Below are positions 1 through 7,269 of a DNA stretch of 22,154 bases, piece after piece. The notes below the pieces were generated by a model, which had not been told where the DNA came from, made no database searches, and saw only the letters and a program-made list of their open reading frames with translations. The stretch lies in assembly GCA_022600395.1 (NCBI GenBank), contig JAHZKM010000090.1, forward strand, positions 1 to 22,154. Direction: 5' to 3'. The number at the start of each line of letters is the position of its first letter. The first letter of the stretch is position 1. Made by a program: the position numbers and the translations under genes. The stretch is from Pseudomonadota bacterium (GTDB lineage: Bacteria; Pseudomonadota; Gammaproteobacteria; PS1; Pseudothioglobaceae).

Positions 1-28
1 CTTAATTGGCTGTATCATACCCCACTTC

Positions 29-118
29 GGAGGGATGGCAGAGCGGCTGAATGCACTGGTCTTGAAAACCAGCAAGGATTAATCTCCTTCCAGGGTTCAA
101 ATCCCTGTCCCTCCACCA
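29..118 (+). tRNA. tRNA-Ser (anticodon UGA)
   Basis: A complete class II tRNA with the CCA end encoded at 116-118. The acceptor arm GGAGGGA (29-35) pairs with TCCCTCC (108-114), and the discriminator base is A115. The anticodon stem CTGGT (56-60)/ACCAG (68-72) encloses the loop CTTGAAA, with anticodon TGA at 63-65, which reads UCN serine codons. A long variable arm (about AAGGATTAATCTCCTT) and a T arm with GGGTTCAAATCCC follow, as expected for serine tRNA. It stands alone on the plus strand. The matching synthetase gene serS lies about 15 kb away on the other strand, so the two are not co-transcribed. Confidence 0.97.
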
Positions 119-219
119 TATTGTCTTTTTTTATATGTTAAGCGTTTTACGACAACGTTTTTATTTATAAAAACCTAAAAAACCAATTAATTACGTTAAA
201 TATAGTGTTCTTTTGAATG

Positions 220-261
220 TTCAGATGAAAAAAATAATACTCGCGTGTTTTTTCATCTGAA
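220..261. repeat. Perfect 14-bp inverted repeat in the gap after tRNA-Ser
   Basis: TTCAGATGAAAAAA (220-233) is exactly repeated in reverse complement at 248-261, with a 14-base loop between them. The stem is AT-rich and the T run on the plus strand (265-270) begins a few bases after the stem, so it is not a textbook terminator. It could end the tRNA transcript, act in the leader of the downstream small gene, or be a protein-binding site. I see no gene in the surrounding gap 119-322. Confidence 0.6.
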
Positions 262-275
262 AGAATTTTTTAGCT

Positions 276-281
276 TATACT
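276..281 (+). promoter_or_regulatory. Possible -10 element for the DUF3579-like gene
   Basis: TATACT at 276-281 differs from the consensus TATAAT at one position and lies about 40 bases before the start codon at 323. No good -35 box is visible at the usual distance: the region 253-258 falls in the right arm of the inverted repeat. The assignment is therefore tentative. Confidence 0.3.
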
Positions 282-322
282 GATAGAAAAAACTGGGGCG
301 TCCTTCATATCTGGGGAGTTAG

Positions 323-586
323 ATGACAACCACTCAATACACCATATCCGGCATGACTCAAGATGGCCAAAAATTTAGACCAAGTGATTGGACTGAGCGG
401 CTAGTTTGCACCCAGCCTGAGCAATTAAAACGCTATAGTGGCCATCTAAAAATTCGACGAATTAATGGCATTAAGTCTATCGTTTTTGATGATCAACTAA
501 AATACACTTGCTCTTTTACATTTGATCGTCTTGTTGCTTTTGCAAAGACAAATCATTTAATCTTTACCAAAGAGATTATTGAGTAA
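323..586 (+). CDS. DUF3579-like small protein
   Basis: A small soluble protein of 87 residues with no signal peptide or membrane segment. The N-terminal half, with an ISGMTQDGQ segment followed by KFRPSDWTERL, resembles the DUF3579 family (from memory: a Gly-x-Thr-x-Asp-Gly-Lys-x-Phe-Arg-Pro-Ser-Asp-Trp-x-Glu-Arg-Leu signature). That family is found mainly in beta- and gammaproteobacteria and has no assigned function. The C-terminal part continues with a conserved-looking INGIKSIVFDD strand and a final segment centred on FAKTNHL. The start is supported by GGGGAG at 313-318, five bases or less from the ideal spacing. It seems monocistronic: a tRNA lies upstream and the next gene is convergent with only 11 bases between the two stops. 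Family membership is by eye; function unknown. Confidence 0.75.
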   Translation: MTTTQYTISGMTQDGQKFRPSDWTERLVCTQPEQLKRYSGHLKIRRINGIKSIVFDDQLKYTCSFTFDRLVAFAKTNHLIFTKEIIE

Positions 587-597
587 CACAACCTAAT

Positions 598-1329
598 TTA
601 GTCAATATAAGGTCCGTGCTGATAAATAGGCTCCTGGTGTGGTTCGCCACTACAAAACATAAACTCGCTATCTACTCTAGCCTCAATCAGGAAATCTTGC
701 TGTTTTTTAGAATTAATCAATAGCGCCTGAGTAGCGTCAAGCTGATGCTCGCCTACTACTAAACTACCTTGTAATATATAAATTACTGCATACAAGCTCT
801 GATCGATCGACAGCTGATAATAGCCGTTCTTGGCAAGGTGAAAATGCTGATAAGTAATAGATGTTTGCAATTTAATCATTGAGCCCGCGCCAACAATGGT
901 TCGATAACTGCCACTTTGAAAAGTGGTAACTGGCAAATCTTTTGCCAAAGCTTCCTGATAGCTTGGATCAATTTTTTTGAGCTTTTTTGGTAGGTTTACC
1001 CATAGCTGAATACCGACACTCGGTGATTTTCCTGATGGCATTTCTGAGTGCACTATACCCCTTCCCGCACAAAAAACCTGAGCACCACCCTTGCTGACAA
1101 ACGAATCATTACCTAAATCATCTTGATGATGCATACCCCCATCGAGCATATAAGTAATTGCTTCAAATCCACGATGTGGGTGATCAGGAAAACCTTGGTC
1201 AGTGGCAATATTAAAATGATCCCATAAAACAAACGGATCAAAATTTCTTTGTTGAGCAACAGGGAATAAGCGATTAACCACAACACCATCACCTTCGAAC
1301 GTTTCCTGTGCATTAATTTTGATTATCAT
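598..1329 (-). CDS. Pirin family protein (cupin)
   Basis: A 243-residue bicupin of the pirin family. The N-terminal cupin has the family signature around PDHPHRGFEAITYMLDG (residues 48-64) and GRGIVHSEMPS (89-99). The four metal ligands known from human pirin map to His50, His52, His94 and Glu96, so an iron-binding site appears intact. The C-terminal cupin (about 150-240) is diverged, as usual. Bacterial pirins have been reported as quercetin 2,3-dioxygenases (E. coli YhhW) and, in Serratia, as a modulator of pyruvate dehydrogenase; the role here cannot be decided from sequence. The gene is divergent from alanine dehydrogenase with 55 bases between the start codons, so the promoters must be close or overlapping. 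No clear ribosome binding site precedes the ATG at 1329. Confidence 0.92.
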   Translation of the reverse strand: MIIKINAQETFEGDGVVVNRLFPVAQQRNFDPFVLWDHFNIATDQGFPDHPHRGFEAITYMLDGGMHHQDDLGNDSFVSKGGAQVFCAGRGIVHSEMPSGKSPSVGIQLWVNLPKKLKKIDPSYQEALAKDLPVTTFQSGSYRTIVGAGSMIKLQTSITYQHFHLAKNGYYQLSIDQSLYAVIYILQGSLVVGEHQLDATQALLINSKKQQDFLIEARVDSEFMFCSGEPHQEPIYQHGPYID

Positions 1330-1339
1330 GCTAAATTCT

Positions 1340-1345
1340 TATAAT
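1340..1345 (+). promoter_or_regulatory. Possible -10 box for alanine dehydrogenase
   Basis: TATAAT at 1340-1345 matches the -10 consensus. A weak -35-like TTTTGA (1317-1322) sits 17 bases upstream, inside the first codons of the divergent pirin gene. Transcription would begin near 1352 and give a leader of about 33 bases. The same AT-rich stretch also reads TATTAT on the minus strand, so it may serve both genes. Confidence 0.4.
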
Positions 1346-1384
1346 ATAGTAAGTATTTGAAAACTTTTCGAATACAATAATAGC

Positions 1385-2515
1385 ATGATTATAGGAATCC
1401 CACAAGAAATAAAAATTCACGAATACCGTGTTTCTCTAACCCCAGAAGGGGCTGCGCTGCTAACTAATTGTGGACATCATGTACTTGTTCAATCCAATGC
1501 TGGAAGTGCGGTTGGATTTTCTGATCAAGATTATCAAGCCTCAGGTGCCAAGATTGTACCAACTGCTCAGCATATATTTGATCAAGCACAGATGATTATA
1601 AAAGTAAAAGAGCCTCAACCATCCGAATGCGCCTTATTAAAAAAAGATCAGCTACTATTCACTTATTTGCATCTAGCCGCAGACCCTATACAAGCTGAAC
1701 TACTCATGAATTCCGGTGCGACTTGCATTGCTTATGAGACGATTACTGACAACGACGGGCGCCTTCCTTTGCTAAAGCCTATGAGCGAAGTGGCCGGACG
1801 AATGTCAATACAATCAGGCGCCCACCACCTGGAAAAAACCCAAGGAGGCTCAGGCGTATTACTGAGTGGTGCTAGCGGTGTAGAGCCTGCTAAGGTTTTG
1901 GTAATTGGGGGTGGCATGGTGGGCATGAATGCCGCTAAAGTAGCACTTGGCATGGGTGCGCAGGTCACTATTCTTGATCGATCAATCTCCAAGCGACTAA
2001 ACGATTTTCAACAAAAATATAGCACCCAATTATCTATTGACTTGTCTAATAAAACTAACATTGAACGACAACTAAAAACAGCAGATTTGGTTATTGGCGC
2101 AGCACTAGTTGCTGGCGCCAAAGCACCCAAAATCATCACCAAAGCTATGTTAAAAATCATGAAAAAAGGCTCAGTCTTAGTGGATGTATCTATTGATCAG
2201 GGCGGTTGCTTTGAAAGTTCAAAAATTACCACACATGATCAACCAACTTATATCATAGATGGCATTATTCACTATTGCGTGGGCAACATGCCTGGCGCTG
2301 TTGCAAAAACTGCCACTTTGGCACTTACTAATGCAACATTGCCTTATATTTTAGATATTGCTAATAAAGGCTACCAACAGGCCATATTGGATGATCTAAA
2401 TTTAACAAATGGGCTGAATATCTATCAAGGAAAAATAACACATAAAGCAGTTGCTGAAAGTTTAGATTATAAGTTTTATCCGCCATCTACTTTAGACTTC
2501 AGCTTAACTAAATAA
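1385..2515 (+). CDS. ald: Alanine dehydrogenase
   Basis: NAD-dependent alanine dehydrogenase of 376 residues, a normal length. It interconverts L-alanine with pyruvate and ammonium. The N-terminus IGIPQEIKIHEYRVSLTP is typical. The pyruvate-binding residues known from the Mycobacterium enzyme fall at Arg15, Lys75 and His96 here, with the catalytic Asp at 271 in VDVSIDQGG. The Rossmann motif VIGGGMVGMNAAKVALGMGA lies near 172-191. The start is the only reasonable ATG, but no Shine-Dalgarno sequence is visible. The gene is followed by 67 bases without a clear terminator, then the convergent pyrE. Divergence from pirin is notable because both can be linked to pyruvate, though that link is inference. 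Related NAD(P) transhydrogenase alpha subunits are excluded by length and by the His96/Asp271 pattern. Confidence 0.95.
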   Translation: MIIGIPQEIKIHEYRVSLTPEGAALLTNCGHHVLVQSNAGSAVGFSDQDYQASGAKIVPTAQHIFDQAQMIIKVKEPQPSECALLKKDQLLFTYLHLAADPIQAELLMNSGATCIAYETITDNDGRLPLLKPMSEVAGRMSIQSGAHHLEKTQGGSGVLLSGASGVEPAKVLVIGGGMVGMNAAKVALGMGAQVTILDRSISKRLNDFQQKYSTQLSIDLSNKTNIERQLKTADLVIGAALVAGAKAPKIITKAMLKIMKKGSVLVDVSIDQGGCFESSKITTHDQPTYIIDGIIHYCVGNMPGAVAKTATLALTNATLPYILDIANKGYQQAILDDLNLTNGLNIYQGKITHKAVAESLDYKFYPPSTLDFSLTK

Positions 2516-2582
2516 ACCCTGTTGCAAGTTAAACTCACTCAGCTAAAAGGTATTTAAAAAGAACATTCGACTTTTTTAAATA

Positions 2583-3221
2583 TCAAACGCCATACTGGTC
2601 TCGATAAGCCTCAATTCGCTCGATTAACACTTGGTCGTCACTCTGTTTTAAATAATCAATCAAATGACCAAGGTTAATGATACTCAGTACTTCTATACCA
2701 AAATTTTCTTCTACTTCTTGAATGGCCGACTTATCACCTTTGCCTTTCTCTTGACGATCAACCGCAACAATAACACCTTTAGCTGCTGCTCCGTTTGCAG
2801 TAATAATATCCATTGCTTCACGAACGGCGGTGCCTGCGGTAATCACATCATCAATAATTAACACCTCATTTTCTAATGCATGGCCAACAATATCGCCCCC
2901 CTCCCCATGGGTTTTGGCTTCTTTACGATTAAAGCTATAAGGCACATTAACTCCGAATGAATCATTAAGTGCCATAGCGGTTGCAGTTGCCAGTGGAATG
3001 CCTTTGTAAGCTGGGCCAAATAGCACGTCAAAGTTCAAAGCGCTTGCTTGAATAGCTTGGGCGTAAAATTTACCCAATTTCGACAAGTGCTCTCCCGTAT
3101 TAAAAGCACCTGCATTAAAGAAGTAAGGGCTTACTCTGCCAGATTTAAGTGTAAATTCACCAAACTTAAGTGCGCCAATTTCCAACATAAAATCTACAAA
3201 GTCTTTTTGATACTGTTCCAT
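2583..3221 (-). CDS. pyrE: Orotate phosphoribosyltransferase
   Basis: Converts orotate and PRPP to orotidine 5'-monophosphate in de novo pyrimidine synthesis. The 212-residue protein is nearly collinear with E. coli PyrE (213 aa). Visible are [11 protein letters not shown] (19-29, with Lys26), [10 protein letters not shown] (69-78), [13 protein letters not shown] (97-109, the catalytic flexible loop) and the PRPP motif [13 protein letters not shown] (120-132). I placed the start at the ATG of 3221. AGAGGA lies just upstream (complement of 3226-3231), and the N-terminus then matches the E. coli protein. A 45-residue upstream in-frame extension would run into the divergent nuclease gene and has no family counterpart. 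Only 30 bases separate its start from that of the nuclease gene. Confidence 0.97.
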   Translation of the reverse strand: MEQYQKDFVDFMLEIGALKFGEFTLKSGRVSPYFFNAGAFNTGEHLSKLGKFYAQAIQASALNFDVLFGPAYKGIPLATATAMALNDSFGVNVPYSFNRKEAKTHGEGGDIVGHALENEVLIIDDVITAGTAVREAMDIITANGAAAKGVIVAVDRQEKGKGDKSAIQEVEENFGIEVLSIINLGHLIDYLKQSDDQVLIERIEAYRDQYGV

Positions 3222-3251
3222 ACATTCCTCTAAATCATTAAAATATTTCCA

Positions 3252-4019
3252 ATGAAGAGAATTATAACGGCTAATGTCAACGGTATTCGTGCAGCTGAAC
3301 GAAAAGGTTTTTTCACTTGGATGAAAGCTCAAGATGCTGATGTGGTTTGTGTGCAAGAGATTAAGGCTCAGGAAGATCAGCTAGATGAGCGTTTCTACCC
3401 TGAAAATGTTCACACTTATTATAAGCCAGCCGAGCGCAAAGGCTATAGTGGCACAGGTTTATATTGCAAACAAAAACCTGATCGAGTTATTTTTAGCCCT
3501 TGGGAAGATTTTAATTTTGAAGGGCGCTTTATTCAGGCTGATTTTGGCAAGTTCAGCGTCATCTCTATTTACATCCCTTCAGGATCAGCCAAGCAAGAGC
3601 GTCAAGATTACAAGATGGACTTTATGACAGAGCGCTTTTTGCCTTATCTTCAGGATCTACAAAAAGATGGACGCCAGTATATGATTTGTGGTGATATTAA
3701 TATTGTGCATAAAGAAATTGATATTAAAAATTTTAAAGGTAATAAAAACCGCTCTGGTTGTTTGCCTGAAGAGCGTCATTTTATGGATCAACTTTTCACT
3801 CAAGAAAAATTTGTGGATGCATTCCGAGAAGTGAATCAAGACGCTGAGCAGTTCACTTGGTGGTCAAATCGAGGGCAAGCTTGGGCGAATAATACTGGAT
3901 GGCGTATTGACTATCAGATACTCAGCAATAATTTAAAAGACCGCGTTAAAGACGCCAGTATCTACAAAACTGAGCGTTTTTCAGACCATGCACCCTTGAT
4001 TATCGATTACGACCTATGA
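3252..4019 (+). CDS. xthA: Exodeoxyribonuclease III, Crc-related subgroup with intact active site
   Basis: A 255-residue member of the ExoIII/AP endonuclease family, which cleaves DNA at abasic sites and removes 3'-blocking groups. The fold motifs are all present: ANVNGIRAA (7-15), the metal ligand Glu36 in VQEIK, Tyr107 in YIPSG, GDIN with Asp148 and Asn150, WRIDYQ with Asp220, and SDHAPL with Asp245 and His246. Its position beside divergent pyrE is that of Pseudomonas crc, and several segments resemble Crc (VNVNGI-like start, WRxDYQ, HAPLIxDYD end). Crc has lost the catalytic residues; this protein keeps them, so it is called a nuclease. The gene starts an overlapping cluster: its stop shares four bases with the trmB start. 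No clear ribosome binding site precedes the ATG. Confidence 0.93.
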   Translation: MKRIITANVNGIRAAERKGFFTWMKAQDADVVCVQEIKAQEDQLDERFYPENVHTYYKPAERKGYSGTGLYCKQKPDRVIFSPWEDFNFEGRFIQADFGKFSVISIYIPSGSAKQERQDYKMDFMTERFLPYLQDLQKDGRQYMICGDINIVHKEIDIKNFKGNKNRSGCLPEERHFMDQLFTQEKFVDAFREVNQDAEQFTWWSNRGQAWANNTGWRIDYQILSNNLKDRVKDASIYKTERFSDHAPLIIDYDL

Positions 4020-4714
4020 ATAATGACAATAACAAAAAAATTAGAAAAATTCAAAGTTTTGTCAAACGCTCTGGCAGATTAACCGAAGGGCAAAAATATG
4101 GCCTAAATGAACTTTGGCCTGACTTTGGCATTGAGCCACAAACTGAACAATTCATTAATTTTGACGTTGTTTTTAAAAAATCACAGCCTGTTATTTTAGA
4201 AATTGGCTTTGGTAATGGCGATTCCCTGCTGGAGATGGCCATCAATGAACCGCATCATAATTTTCTCGGCATTGAGGTATATGAAGCTGGCGTTGGGCGA
4301 CTGATTAACGAGGCGTATAAGCATCAGCTCACGAACTTAAAAATTATGAAAGAAGATGCGGTGGAGGTATTGAAAAACAATATTTCCAATGATAGCCTAT
4401 CTGGGTTCCAATTATATTTTGCAGATCCGTGGCATAAAAAGAAGCATCATAAGCGCCGTATTGTGCAAACTGAGTTTATGGATTTAATCTCTAGTAAGCT
4501 GATTAATGGCAGCTTTGTCCATATGGCAACCGACTGGGAAGACTATGCACAGCATATGATGACGGTGCTCGAGCCACACCCGCACTTTAAAAACACACTC
4601 AGTGCCCATACCTATTCATTAAGACCTGAGCGACGTCCAATTACCAAGTTCGAGCGACGTGGTGAACGATTAGGACATGGCGTTTGGGATTTACTTTTTA
4701 ATTGCGAGAAATAA
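4016..4714 (+). CDS. trmB: tRNA (guanine-N7-)-methyltransferase
   Basis: SAM-dependent enzyme that makes m7G at position 46 of the tRNA variable loop. The 232-residue protein is close to E. coli TrmB (239 aa). The SAM-binding motif LEIGFGNG is at 61-68. The family block FADPWHKKKHHKRR (135-148) contains the catalytic-region Asp and the basic patch, and the C-terminal signature RPITKFERRGERLGHGVWDL runs at 207-226. The start ATG overlaps the nuclease stop in an ATGA arrangement, which indicates coupled translation. The next gene, fxsA, begins one base after this stop, so the two genes are almost certainly on one transcript. Confidence 0.96.
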   Translation: MNNDNNKKIRKIQSFVKRSGRLTEGQKYGLNELWPDFGIEPQTEQFINFDVVFKKSQPVILEIGFGNGDSLLEMAINEPHHNFLGIEVYEAGVGRLINEAYKHQLTNLKIMKEDAVEVLKNNISNDSLSGFQLYFADPWHKKKHHKRRIVQTEFMDLISSKLINGSFVHMATDWEDYAQHMMTVLEPHPHFKNTLSAHTYSLRPERRPITKFERRGERLGHGVWDLLFNCEK

Positions 4715-4715
4715 T

Positions 4716-5168
4716 ATGATTTTCCCTCTATTTGTCATCATGACTTTACTTGAAATTTATGTACTAGTTTCAGTGGGTGAATCTATTGGTGGTTTGTCAA
4801 CTGTTTTATTGGTTGTTATTACTGCCTTAATTGGCTCAACTTTGCTCAAACAGCAAGGCTGGTCAACTATGGCTAAAGCACAAAACGCCATGGCCAATGG
4901 TCAGACACCAGCATTTGAAATGCTAGAAGGTGTCGTGATATTAATCTCGGGTGTCTTACTATTAACTCCTGGATTTATTACTGATGCTATTGGCTTATTA
5001 GGACTAATGCCTTTCTCTAGAGCCTACTTTATTGACAACCTATTAAAGAAAAACGCTCAAAAGATATTTACCAAAAACAGCACACCTTTTGCGCACAAAC
5101 CTCAAGCACCAAAAGAGTCAAACACCCAAAAGAACAAAACCCTTGAGGGTGAATTTTGGGAAGACTAA
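4716..5168 (+). CDS. fxsA: FxsA family inner-membrane protein
   Basis: A 150-residue membrane protein of the FxsA family. In E. coli, overproduction of FxsA relieves exclusion of phage T7 by the F plasmid, and its normal role is not known. It shows hydrophobic segments at about 4-20, 27-44 and 69-92 with the family pattern ExxxxIxVG near the first segment and the LLLTPGFITDAIGLLGLMP block (88-106), followed by a polar Lys-rich tail. The start was placed at ATG 4716, right after the trmB stop and preceded by GAGA at 4706-4709. A longer reading from 4677 would lie inside trmB and adds residues with no family support. The 3' end overlaps the folC start by 13 bases. Confidence 0.9.
   Translation: MIFPLFVIMTLLEIYVLVSVGESIGGLSTVLLVVITALIGSTLLKQQGWSTMAKAQNAMANGQTPAFEMLEGVVILISGVLLLTPGFITDAIGLLGLMPFSRAYFIDNLLKKNAQKIFTKNSTPFAHKPQAPKESNTQKNKTLEGEFWED
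5145..5158 (+). promoter_or_regulatory. Ribosome binding site and TTG start of folC
   Basis: GAGGGTGA at 5145-5152 lies inside the end of fxsA and precedes TTG at 5156-5158 by 3 to 7 bases, depending on the register. An in-frame TGA at 5150-5152 closes the frame immediately upstream, and no ATG or GTG occurs in the first codons. TTG is therefore the most plausible start for folC (ATT at 5153 is the only other near-start codon). Confidence 0.7.
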
Positions 5169-6346
5169 AAACACTTAGCCAGTGGCTCACTTGGCAAGAA
5201 AATTGCCATCCAAAGGAGATAGACCTAGGTCTAGAGCGCATTCAAAGTGTTTACACAAAGCTTTTTCCAAAAGGCGTGCCTTTTGCCACGATAACCGTAG
5301 CTGGCACGAATGGTAAAGGCTCAACTATTGCTTTGATTGAAAGTATCTACCAACAAAGCGCCTTTCAAGTGGCTAAGTTCACCTCACCACATATTTTGAA
5401 TTATAACGAGCGCTTTGTGGTGAATGGTAAACAGGCAACCGATCATCAAATTTGCCTAGCATTTGAAAAAATAGCGCAAGCTCGCGATGACATCTCTCTA
5501 ACTTATTTTGAGTTTTCAACTCTGGCCGCACTACTTATCTTTGCTGAACAAGGCGTGGATATTGCTATCTTAGAAGTGGGCCTGGGTGGCCGACTAGACT
5601 CAGTAAATGTTGTTGATACCGATATAGCTGTTATTACCAATATTGCCATTGACCATGTAGAATATTTGGGCGATACACGTGAGCTGATTGGCTATGAAAA
5701 AGCAGGCATTATGCGTGCCAACACTCCTTGTGTTTGTGGCGATATAGACCCCCCAGAATCGCTGACTAAGCACGCCAATGCCGTTGGCGCCTTTTTGGAG
5801 TTTGTCTCAAAACCATATTCAGGTGTGTTGTCACTTCATGGAGATCATCAGCGACAAAATGCCGCCTTAGCCACACTATGTATACACAAACTTCAAACAA
5901 AATTTCCTATTGATCAGCGTACACTCTTTCAGGGGCTTAAATCTGCCCAACTTAATGGTCGCTTTCAAACGCAAACGATTAACAATAAATTAGTGATTTT
6001 TGATGTCGCACACAATGAAGCGGCTGTCCAAACTTTAGCCCAAGAACTGGCAAAAGACCAGCAACCTACGTTGGCTATATTTGCAGCCTTAAAAGATAAG
6101 AATATTGCACAAATGATACTTGCTGTTACACCTCAGATTGCACAATGGTTGCTCGTACCATTAGATGTTGATCGAGCTACCAGAATGGATTTTTTAACCA
6201 AGCAATTTTCACTCAAAGAAACAACCCGTGTTTGTGACAATATGAATGCGGCTATTAGTCAAGCACTACAGCAACAAACTTGCCAACGTATTGTCATTTT
6301 CGGCTCTTTTTATATTGTTGCTGATGCATTAAAAATACTTAAGTGA
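5156..6346 (+). CDS. folC: Bifunctional dihydrofolate synthase / folylpolyglutamate synthase
   Basis: Adds glutamate to dihydropteroate and to tetrahydrofolate, using ATP, in folate synthesis. The 396-residue protein is slightly shorter than E. coli FolC (about 420). It belongs to the Mur ligase superfamily: P-loop TVAGTNGKGST (47-57), TSPHILNYNERF (76-87), EVGLGGRLDSVN (140-151), IDHVEYLGDT (165-174) and KAGI with Lys182, the lysine that is carbamylated in this family, then DVAHNEAA in the C-terminal domain. The start is TTG with a good ribosome binding site overlapping the end of fxsA. The N-terminus then aligns with E. coli FolC at the LxxWLxxxEN and IDLGLERI segments. It ends the compact run that begins with the ExoIII gene. 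Confidence 0.94.
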   Translation: MGRLKTLSQWLTWQENCHPKEIDLGLERIQSVYTKLFPKGVPFATITVAGTNGKGSTIALIESIYQQSAFQVAKFTSPHILNYNERFVVNGKQATDHQICLAFEKIAQARDDISLTYFEFSTLAALLIFAEQGVDIAILEVGLGGRLDSVNVVDTDIAVITNIAIDHVEYLGDTRELIGYEKAGIMRANTPCVCGDIDPPESLTKHANAVGAFLEFVSKPYSGVLSLHGDHQRQNAALATLCIHKLQTKFPIDQRTLFQGLKSAQLNGRFQTQTINNKLVIFDVAHNEAAVQTLAQELAKDQQPTLAIFAALKDKNIAQMILAVTPQIAQWLLVPLDVDRATRMDFLTKQFSLKETTRVCDNMNAAISQALQQQTCQRIVIFGSFYIVADALKILK

Positions 6347-6353
6347 TGCTTGA

Positions 6354-6372
6354 TTGTAAAATCTTGTAAAAT
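6354..6372 (+). repeat. Tandem TTGTAAAAT repeat upstream of the cvpA-like gene
   Basis: TTGTAAAAT occurs at 6354-6362 and again at 6364-6372, a 10-base period or one helical turn. The second copy runs into TTGACA (6372-6377), a perfect -35 hexamer, but no -10 box lies at the right distance from it. TATAAC at 6380-6385 is a possible -10 without a good -35. The spacing would suit a dimeric or cooperative regulator, though no known operator is recognised. Confidence 0.35.
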
Positions 6373-6391
6373 TGACACCTATAACGAAACC

Positions 6392-6405
6392 CTCTCTGGA
6401 GAGAG
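6392..6405 (+). promoter_or_regulatory. Ribosome binding site inside a short inverted repeat
   Basis: CTCTCTGGAGAGAG (6392-6405) contains the Shine-Dalgarno core GGAGAG a few bases before the ATG at 6409. The arms CTCTC and GAGAG can pair across a four-base loop, which would hide the ribosome binding site. The stem is short, so an effect on translation is speculative. Confidence 0.35.
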
Positions 6406-6408
6406 CTA

Positions 6409-7257
6409 ATGAATGAGTTTTTGAAAAATTTTTGGAATGCAGTTGATCTACTGGTTTGGTCTGACTGGGTAACACTGGCTATTTTAATCATGTTTCTGAT
6501 ATTGGGCTTCAAACGAGGCATGGCAAAAGAGTTAATCAATTTTGCTTTTTTATTGCTAGCTATTGTTGTCGCCTGGTTTTTTTATCAACCTTTGGCAACA
6601 AGTGATATTATTACTTGGCTACTACTTTCTCATCAGTCGCATATGGCCATCGCTTTTGGCATACTTTTCATTGGCGTATTGCTGATTAAAAAATCTCTTT
6701 ATAAGCTGACTGACATTTCATCTCAAATTAGCAATCCTTGTGCCTTAAATAAGGTTTTTGCCTATTTTGTATTTCTATTTATTGCAGCAACACTTAGTTG
6801 GTATTATTTAGATATTATTGCCAATCTAGGCATTATGGAAATCGTTGTTACTAGTGATACGATGAGAATTGGCTTATCTTTTGCCATTACCTTTGCTATT
6901 ATTATTGGCGTATGCATGAGCATATCTAACATGCTTAATATTTCTATTGACTCTTCAAAGCCATGCGCTCTATCTAGTTTATTTAAAAAAATTCTCAATG
7001 CGCTTCATAGCCTCGACCTGTTATTAAATGCTAAAAATATTAGTAGCAATAGCAATAATTTTGGCGGTCTGCTGATAGGATTGATCAAGGGAAGCCTGGC
7101 TATTTTGATTATGGTACTAGTCTTTCAAAGTATTGATAGCATCTCTCAACAACACTATTGGATTGAAGCAAATGGGGCATTAAGATTTTTTCAAGATATT
7201 GCCACTAGCATCAAATCTGCTTTATCAGAACATTTACTATTTATCGTAAACGAATAA
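6409..7257 (+). CDS. cvpA: Enlarged CvpA-family membrane protein
   Basis: A 282-residue membrane protein in the position of cvpA before purF. CvpA proteins are four-span inner-membrane proteins, usually about 160-180 residues, named for colicin V production in E. coli; their true function is unclear. The N-terminus (WSDWVTLAILIMFLILGFKRGMAKELINF, about 17-45) and the C-terminus (FGGLLIGLIKG onward, about 218-245) fit CvpA. In between lies about 110 extra residues with a likely internal repeat: NPCALNKVF (109-117) and KPCALSSLF (184-192) each follow a similar hydrophobic stretch and lie 75 residues apart. At least six hydrophobic segments are visible. The start has a strong ribosome binding site. 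It is 12 bases from purF, so co-transcription is likely. Confidence 0.75.
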   Translation: MNEFLKNFWNAVDLLVWSDWVTLAILIMFLILGFKRGMAKELINFAFLLLAIVVAWFFYQPLATSDIITWLLLSHQSHMAIAFGILFIGVLLIKKSLYKLTDISSQISNPCALNKVFAYFVFLFIAATLSWYYLDIIANLGIMEIVVTSDTMRIGLSFAITFAIIIGVCMSISNMLNISIDSSKPCALSSLFKKILNALHSLDLLLNAKNISSNSNNFGGLLIGLIKGSLAILIMVLVFQSIDSISQQHYWIEANGALRFFQDIATSIKSALSEHLLFIVNE

Positions 7258-7269
7258 GGAAAATCTTTT

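Noticed and set aside
3222..3356. An in-frame 45-residue N-terminal extension of pyrE
   Set aside because: It would overlap the divergent ExoIII gene by about 100 bases, has no counterpart in PyrE proteins, and the ATG at 3221 has a good ribosome binding site and matches the family N-terminus.
3252..4019. Calling the gene crc from its place beside pyrE
   Set aside because: All expected ExoIII catalytic residues are present, whereas Crc has lost them, so the nuclease name fits better.
4677..4715. A start for fxsA 39 bases upstream, inside trmB
   Set aside because: The extra 13 residues are read from the end of trmB in another frame; the ATG at 4716 follows the trmB stop and gives the normal FxsA N-terminus.
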